Below, one piece after another: positions 57,360 through 64,000 of a DNA stretch of 64,000 nt (its first letter is position 1; each line of letters starts with the position of its first letter). This DNA comes from Bretschneidera sinensis (Eukaryota; Streptophyta; Magnoliopsida; Brassicales; Akaniaceae). Under the pieces are notes generated by a model. The model did not search any database and was not told the origin of the DNA. It saw nothing but the letters and a program-made list of their open reading frames with translations. Location of the stretch: positions 87,454,084 through 87,518,083 of the forward strand of contig CM043705.1 in NCBI GenBank assembly GCA_023935145.1. Direction: 5' to 3'. Both the position numbers and the translations under genes were made by a program.

Positions 57360-60300
57360 GATTTTGTTTTTTTTAGTAATGACAGGTTTATCAATTTATC
57401 TTTATTGTGTTGCTAATTTGAAGATTAATGGCTTTAAGGATCCTTTTATATATAGGGTGCAATACAGGAAAGATATAGTGCTATTAATTTGGTGGTTTCA
57501 AAACGCTCCATTAATATCTTTTGCATTAAATATGTTTGATTAATTAATTACAATAATTTTAAGGCATTAGTTGGAGAAATGTTGATATGCAATAATAATT
57601 TAACTTCTACTTAAGAGTGATTTTGCTATCTGAGTTTAGAAAAAGGTAAAAAGGAAGCTTAATTTAACGATGATTACAGTTGTTTCAAAGTGTTCTAATA
57701 TAGTGATTAGTTAATTTAAAAATATGTAATGAAAGATAGAATTAAGGAAAAATTCTTGTCTCGTATATCTTTTCTTCTCAATCTTTTCGCACAATTTAAG
57801 GGTGAGATGAACCTTTGTGTCATGTATCTCTCTCACACTGTGCCATACAAGAACTTCTCAGAACTAAGAGAACATGAGGCATTAGTTGCCCGTTGGCATA
57901 CTTTGTTTTGGAGATTTTGTCCACGTGGTCGATGGAATAGCTTTTTGTCCACTTCAAATACGAAAAGACTTTCCACAGTAAAAGAAAACAGAGGTCAGAG
58001 AAACGGTGCTAATTTTATCAATTAAAGTTTATGTTATGTCGGCTCTATTTGACAGCAGTTTGATCAAAAAAAATATTCTAATATTTTCACATGGTCAAGT
58101 ACAATTATTTAATTTAATTTTTTTATCCAACAGTTGTTCGCTAGAACTGACAAAATGAGCACGTTTCTTTCTATGTGAAAAGTATTTTTTATCCAAAAAA
58201 AATCTCATAGACCAAATCTTCGCAAGAATCTCTGGATCGTTAAATACATGATTGTGTGGTGTTATTCTTAAACAAGATTTTCCAAGATTGTTGGCATTGT
58301 CTGCAAGTTATGAATGAAATTTCAGCATGTTATGAATGAAACAAGGAATTAACAATTGACAAATTTGGCCACTGGTGTGACAAGGGACAATGCCCTCCAA
58401 TGCTTAGTTGCCTACTGCTGATATTGGACAGTATATATTTCTCTATTGTTTGGAACACCAAAAGTTGCCGGATTAAAAATAGAAGGAGCTCAGCTATTGC
58501 CTCGGTTTCTGATTTTCTGCTCAACAAAACAGAACTTGTCCCTCGTGAGAAAAAGAAGATATCAGTGGAAATCTCCCTGAGATTGGGTGTCTCAACTTAG
58601 CGCGGATGGTTCTTCCAATAATTCGCAAATGTTGTGTAAACCAACAGGTAGAACAGAGGATTTTGTATTCGAGAAAAAGATTTATGGTAAATTGGTCAAT
58701 ACTTTGAACTCAGAATATATAACTCATTGTTAAAGACTTGACTTTTGGGCCTTGGAGGACAACAAAAAATATAAACTACCAGTCTTCGCAATAGACTTAA
58801 CCATTGGCACAAGAAGAATAGGAAGAAGAGTGAAAATGTACGGTAATAACTGGTAACCATTCTTAAAGGTACAAATGATTAGTTGAAGGGTATTTAGAAT
58901 TGTTTTAATTTTTTTAAAATTTTTTTAAAAGTGAGATTAGATTGTCGTTTTTTAACAAATTTTAGATTAAATTGTAATCATTAACAAATAAGAGAGATGT
59001 AATCTATTATAATATAAAGTATTTTTTCTCAGAGAGATTTCAAGATTGTCACAATGGTAATGCTTGATTGAAAAGTATGATTCGAACGGGCTTGATTCTG
59101 ATCGGTTTTCAAAATCTATTGATTGTGCAATTTGTGACTACTAGGTGTGTTTCCTGTGAAAATAAAAATAAATAAATAAATAAGAATTCACTATATTATG
59201 TGTGTAATATGTATTACATGGACAAAACTCCGATACCATATTGATATTTGGTATTTAGGGTTTAGGCTACGAGTTAGAGAGACGGTATAGAGAGAGACGG
59301 GAGACAGTGCGTTGTTAGAGGCACACAAAATATAGATAATTCTTCTCATTTTTTCAAATTTTAACGTGGTATCAGAACTTCAGATCTTCGTTTCAAGTTC
59401 AAAATATATCCATTTTCATTTAATATTTGACCAAGTTATTTCTCTTTTGGATATATAGGCTTTTTTTCATTTGGGTTCATGTGCAAAAACCTTAAATTCG
59501 TCAGTTAGCTTGTACTTGAGAGATGTTTTATAAAGAATTAATTGGATCACTTTTTTTTATCAGTTTTAGCTTTTGATATAACTGGTAACTCAATTATTTC
59601 TTAATATTTCTAGTATTTTGATGGTTCTTTCGCCTCATACAATTCATTGGCTATGGGACGGGGTTTCTTTTGACTATCAGCTCTTGCCTTTTGAGTTACA
59701 GTTTTGAGTTGTTGGTTTGGTGCTTGTTTAAAGACTTTTGTGGACTTTGGTTTCTTTTGAAAAGTAGTTATCTAAACTATGGGATGGTTTTTATAATAAA
59801 ATATCACAATATCGATCGAATCTCAATTTATTAACTGAATTAAAACTAAAACTTTTAGGGAAAAATCTAATTTTTTTCTTCTTTTTTTTCTTTTGGAATA
59901 CGATCTTAGAAATACAATTAGTTTATTTTATATTTAATTTGATTGTATATATTGGTTATTAAGGATTTTATATGTTGAAATATTTTGGTACCAAATCTAC
60001 ATCATTTTGTATTCTAAAAAAAATCTGTCATTTATACGGGGAGGGGAGAGGAGACCTCATAAATTCAATTTTGTTTCTTTTTAAAATATGATCTCATAAA
60101 TATAATTTTTTGGAGATATAATTTATGTTAGTTTATCATATATATTTTTACAATAGGAGTAGCGAAATTTGAACTTGAGATTTGAATGGGACCTCCTCTT
60201 AAGAGAAAAAAGTGTAATTCTCAATTGGACTATGCTCAAGCCACAGTTTATTACTACCTAATTTGATTGTATTATTTACTTATATGCTTTTTTAAAATAC

Positions 60301-60552
60301 GTTATTTTAGGTTGTTTTACATGTTATATAGATTGATACCCATATAATTTAAAATACCAAAGCTACATCTTTGAGAAAAATTGAAATAGCCCAAATAAGT
60401 TCAGTTTTTTTTTTATGTTATAAATTCAACATTAATTTGAAGATCTAATTAAGTTTTACATGACTTAACTATAGAGTTCATAATTTAATTTTAAGAAATC
60501 AGTACGGTACGTAATAAACTGTAAAATCATATATAACAACAACAAAAAAAAA

Positions 60553-60915
60553 CTATGATTCAAAAGAGATTGGCGCAGATGCATCTCCTCCAAAATCCAA
60601 AACACAAGTATTCCATACTTGTTTACTTCTAGGGATAATAGATGACGCATTTGCTTCGGACTGATGTAATGTAAAAGTGGCTTTCACCAATATGATATGG
60701 TATTCTTCTCCCATTGCTATAAGGTTTTGACAGTATTTTTCAGTGACGTTTAAATTCTGATCGAATATAGACGCGAATACCTTTTTTCCGCACTCTGGAG
60801 TCATCTTATCGACGCAACTATGTGGTGATAGCTCTGTAGCCATTGTGAGTGACATCATGATTTTAGTGGCTATGAACAATGCCATAAGGATAGAGAAGTT
60901 CTCTAACTTTGCCAT
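60553..60915 (-). CDS. Gene B, unit 7: four-cysteine prolamin-like secreted protein
   Basis: Common B form with the private change Glu45Lys in the ECGKEVF motif, a charge reversal three residues after Cys42. Tyr61 and Tyr72 as in all B copies. TATA at 61010-61017. Confidence 0.81.
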   Translation of the reverse strand: MAKLENFSILMALFIATKIMMSLTMATELSPHSCVDKMTPECGKKVFASIFDQNLNVTEKYCQNLIAMGEEYHIILVKATFTLHQSEANASSIIPRSKQVWNTCVLDFGGDASAPISFES

Positions 60916-61664
60916 GATTGGTTTTATTTTTAATTAATGATGTAGCAGTACCAATTTATTTTTTGTATTGCTTTGAGAGTGATGCATTTGATAGTGATAC
61001 ACAAGGATTATTTTATAGGGTGTAATTAGAGGAAAGAGATAATTTTTTGTTGTTTCAAAACATTTCAAAATTAGTATCTTCAGCATTAGTTGACCATGTA
61101 ACATAAGTATTTCAAATCCATGATGTGAAGGCTACTCATCCTTCGGTCGTTTTCTAAAATATTTTAGTCACACTTTGTTTTTTTATTTTTTCCATTTATG
61201 GCTTCATTCTTACATGTATAATACATACATATATGAATCGAAATACCAATATATAAAATTGTAATTATTGGATGTCACAAATGTCTAAAGAGAGTAATGG
61301 AGAGCTTAATTTGGTTCTTTTGTTTTTTCTTACCCTTCAATATTCAAAGTAGTATTAACATTTAATCTTTGGTTCGCGTCATATGAAGTCAACTTCCGTT
61401 TCATGTCTAGCAAATTAATGTAAACCCTTCGCATCATGGATTTGAAAAACTTATGTTACATGGTTAATTAATTATAATCAAACATAATTAATACAGAAGA
61501 TACTAATTTTGGAACGTTTTGAAACAACAATAAATTATCTCTTTCCTTTGATTACAACCTATAAAATGATCCTTGTGTATCACCATCAAAATCATCTCTC
61601 TCAAAGCAACACAAAAAATAAATTAATACTCCTGTATCATTAATTAAAATATAAGAAAAAAATT
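60916..61664. promoter_or_regulatory. Bidirectional B-C promoter region, unit 7
   Basis: 749 bp. TATA at 61010-61017 (minus) and 61560-61567 (plus). Confidence 0.63.
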
Positions 61665-62027
61665 ATGGCAAAGTTAGAGAACTTCTCTATCCTTATGGCA
61701 TTGTTCATAGCCAACGCAACCATAGTGTCACTCACATTGGCTGCAGAGCTATCACCACAAAGTTGTGTAGATAAGATGACTCCAGAGTGCGGGAAAGAGG
61801 TATTCACGTCTATATTCAATCAGAATGTAGACGTCACCGAAAAATGCTGTCAAAACCTTATAGCAATGGGAGAAGAGTGTCATATCATATTGGCGAAAGC
61901 CACTTTTACATTACATCAGTCTGAAGCAAATGCATCTTCTATTATCCCTAGAAGTAAACAAGTATGGAATACTTGTGTTTTGGATTTTGGAGGAGATGCA
62001 TCTGCGCCAATCTCTTTTGAATCATAG
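61665..62027 (+). CDS. Gene C, unit 7: six-cysteine prolamin-like secreted protein
   Basis: Protein identical to the common C form (units 1, 3, 5, 6), with six cysteines and intact signal peptide. Confidence 0.87.
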   Translation: MAKLENFSILMALFIANATIVSLTLAAELSPQSCVDKMTPECGKEVFTSIFNQNVDVTEKCCQNLIAMGEECHIILAKATFTLHQSEANASSIIPRSKQVWNTCVLDFGGDASAPISFES

Positions 62028-64000
62028 TTTTTTTGTTATGTATAATTTTACAGCTTGGTACAGACCATATTAATTAAATAATGAATTCTTAAAAATAAAT
62101 TAAGAACTCGATAATTAAGTCATGTAAAACTTAATTAGATCTCCAAATTAATGTTGAATTTATAAGATAAAAAAACTGAACTTATTTTGGCTATTTTAAT
62201 CATTCTTAAAGAAGTAGCTTTGGTATTATTAATTACGTGGGTATTAATCTATATAACATGTAATACATTGAGATTCGATTGGTATTGTGATATTTTATTA
62301 AAAGTCCTCACAGGTCTTTAAACAAACACCAAACCAACAACTCAAAACTGTACCCTATTAAAAAAAACTCGAAACTGTTACTCGAAAAGCAAGAGCAAAT
62401 CGTAGAAAGAAGCCCCTTCTCATAGCCAATGAACTGCATGAGACGAAACAACCATACAAATATAAAAAAAATATATTAAAAATAACTGGATAAACAAATA
62501 TTTCAAAAGCATAAATTGATATAAAATGATCAAATTAATTGTTTATACATTAACAAATTCTCTCAAGTACAAGCCGACTAGAGGATTAAAAGTATTGCAT
62601 GTGAAACTCAAATGAAAGAAAGACCAAATATCCGAAAGAGCAAATAACTTGGTCAAATATTAAATAAAAAAGTGCATCCTCAGAACTAGAAGTTAGGATA
62701 TGGAGGTCTGATACTGTGTTAAAATAAAAGAAATTGAGAAGAATTCTTTATGTTTGGTGTGCCTCTAACAACATTGCTTCTTGTCTCTCTCTACACTCTA
62801 TCTCTCTTCTCCCTCTCTAACTCTTAGCTTAAACCCTAAATAGAAAATATCAACGTGGTATCAGAGTTTCTTTCATTTAATACATATTACATATAATAAT
62901 ATAGAGAATTCTTCTCAGCTTTTCTTGGTGAGGTAAGTGTAATAGTCGACGTACATCGGGTGGGTTATTGTAATTTTCCCTTAAACTTACAATAATGCAC
63001 TTAGTTAAATTGTATTTTCAAAAGCATATAATTTCAAGACAATATTGTAAGTTAAACAAACACAAATTGTGCTAATAATAATCTTTGGAATGTCAATAGC
63101 ATCACCATTAAAAGAACCCATCAAAGAAATACAACACCAAACAATTCCAGTTGAGAACACTAATTTTTTTAAGGTGATTGCTTTTATAAATAAAAGGTTG
63201 AAAATAGCTTTAAAAAGTTAATTTGATTTTTGATTGAGACTATTATTATTATTATTATTATAATTATAATTATTATTATATTAACAATTTAGTTATTGTT
63301 ATGTTAAATATTATTATTTCAATAAATATTAATTATATTACTATTATTTTTATTATTCATAAATGATTGTGATTATAATTAATATTTTTAGTTGTTCCTC
63401 CAATACTGCTTGCTTATAAAGCTAGAAATCCTCTTTAGTGGCACTTAACTCAGCAAAGCTGGATGGTTAAATCATTCATGTTGCTTATGCAACAAAAAAT
63501 TAAGCATGACTTGATAGAGTAAAAGAATGAAAGTTCTATCTCAGCATTTATGAATCAAGGCATACATCGGTTTCCTGTCCAAACTAAGACTGCATGATCG
63601 TTGAAATCATGGATCACTTTTTGAGCTTATAAATAATTAGTGAGTTTTATTTGCATTACATTTGTAGATCACTTGAAGTAATATTCAATTTAGTCATATT
63701 TAGAGCTAAAACAACTACATATATATGAGCATAATTTTGAGGGTCTAATAGTTGAGTATTGTTTTAAAGCTAACGTGTATTGTTAGCCATATACGTATCC
63801 ATCTCCATCCAGGTTTTCCCTTTCATATATGCGTGTAGTCACATTTATAGCTCAAACAACTACATATATATGAGCATAATTTTGCAGGTCTAACAGTTGA
63901 GTATTATTTTAACGCTAACGTGTGTTGTTAGCCATGTACGTATCCATCTTCATCCAGGTTTTCCCTTTCGTTCGCGTGTGTGTGTCCATCTCCACCCAGG

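Larger units (their letters stand above)
59184..62911. repeat. Large inverted repeat holding B and C, unit 7
   Basis: Arms and GAATTC ends as in unit 5. Confidence 0.83.
56467..64000. repeat. Tandem array unit 7 (cut by window end)
   Basis: Seventh unit, 7534 bp present. By comparison with units 5 and 6, roughly 65 bp are missing at the right edge, so the array probably continues beyond the window. All three genes are complete. Spacers: A-B 57360-60552, B-C 60916-61664, C 3' spacer 62028-64000, ATT microsatellite about 63241-63281, 145-bp tandem pair from 63693. Confidence 0.92.

Noticed and set aside
1..64000. CRISPR array, bacterial operon or viral genome as explanation for the regular repeats
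   Set aside because: Repeats are 7.6-kb gene-bearing units with plant promoters and signal peptides; there are no short spacer-repeat arrays and no bacterial gene signals.

Overview
This window is nuclear DNA from a flowering plant, probably a eudicot. The evidence is the AT-rich sequence, TATA-box promoters, intronless small secreted cysteine-rich genes of the plant-specific prolamin-like / ECA1-gametogenesis-related type (the family containing DOWN-REGULATED IN DIF1 11, DD11), and a Ty1/copia retrotransposon whose primer site matches plant initiator tRNA-Met. The species cannot be told from the sequence.

The layout is a head-to-tail tandem array of seven copies of a ~7.6 kb unit. Units start at 1, 13047, 20636, 33667, 41271, 48868 and 56467; the last is cut by the window end. 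Each unit carries three paralogous genes. Gene A is 151 codons on the minus strand. Gene B is 120 codons on the minus strand. Gene C is 120 codons on the plus strand. B and C are head to head across a 749-bp intergenic region whose length is the same in all seven units. C and the A gene of the next unit are tail to tail. There are 21 genes in total, 20 with an intact original start; B of unit 2 has lost its ATG. B, C and their flanks form a large imperfect inverted repeat of about 3.7 kb per unit.

Units 1 and 3 each carry the same 5.4-kb copia element at the identical base, with the same TATCC target duplication and the same inactivating lesions. It therefore inserted once and was copied when a ~20.6-kb two-unit block duplicated. 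Units 1 and 3 match each other, the first ~3.4 kb of unit 4 matches unit 2, and the rest of unit 4 matches units 5-7, so a recombination junction lies inside unit 4. Units 5-7 are the most homogeneous group.

All three gene products have an N-terminal signal peptide and a prolamin-like domain. A and C keep six cysteines (C-x7-C-x17/18-CC-x9-C-x31-C). All seven B copies have lost the same two (Cys61 and Cys72, both to Tyr). By family precedent these are secreted proteins of the female gametophyte or reproductive tissue. That role is inferred from the family and is not shown by the DNA. The remaining DNA is AT-rich spacer with microsatellites, short local repeats and degenerate retroelement scraps.
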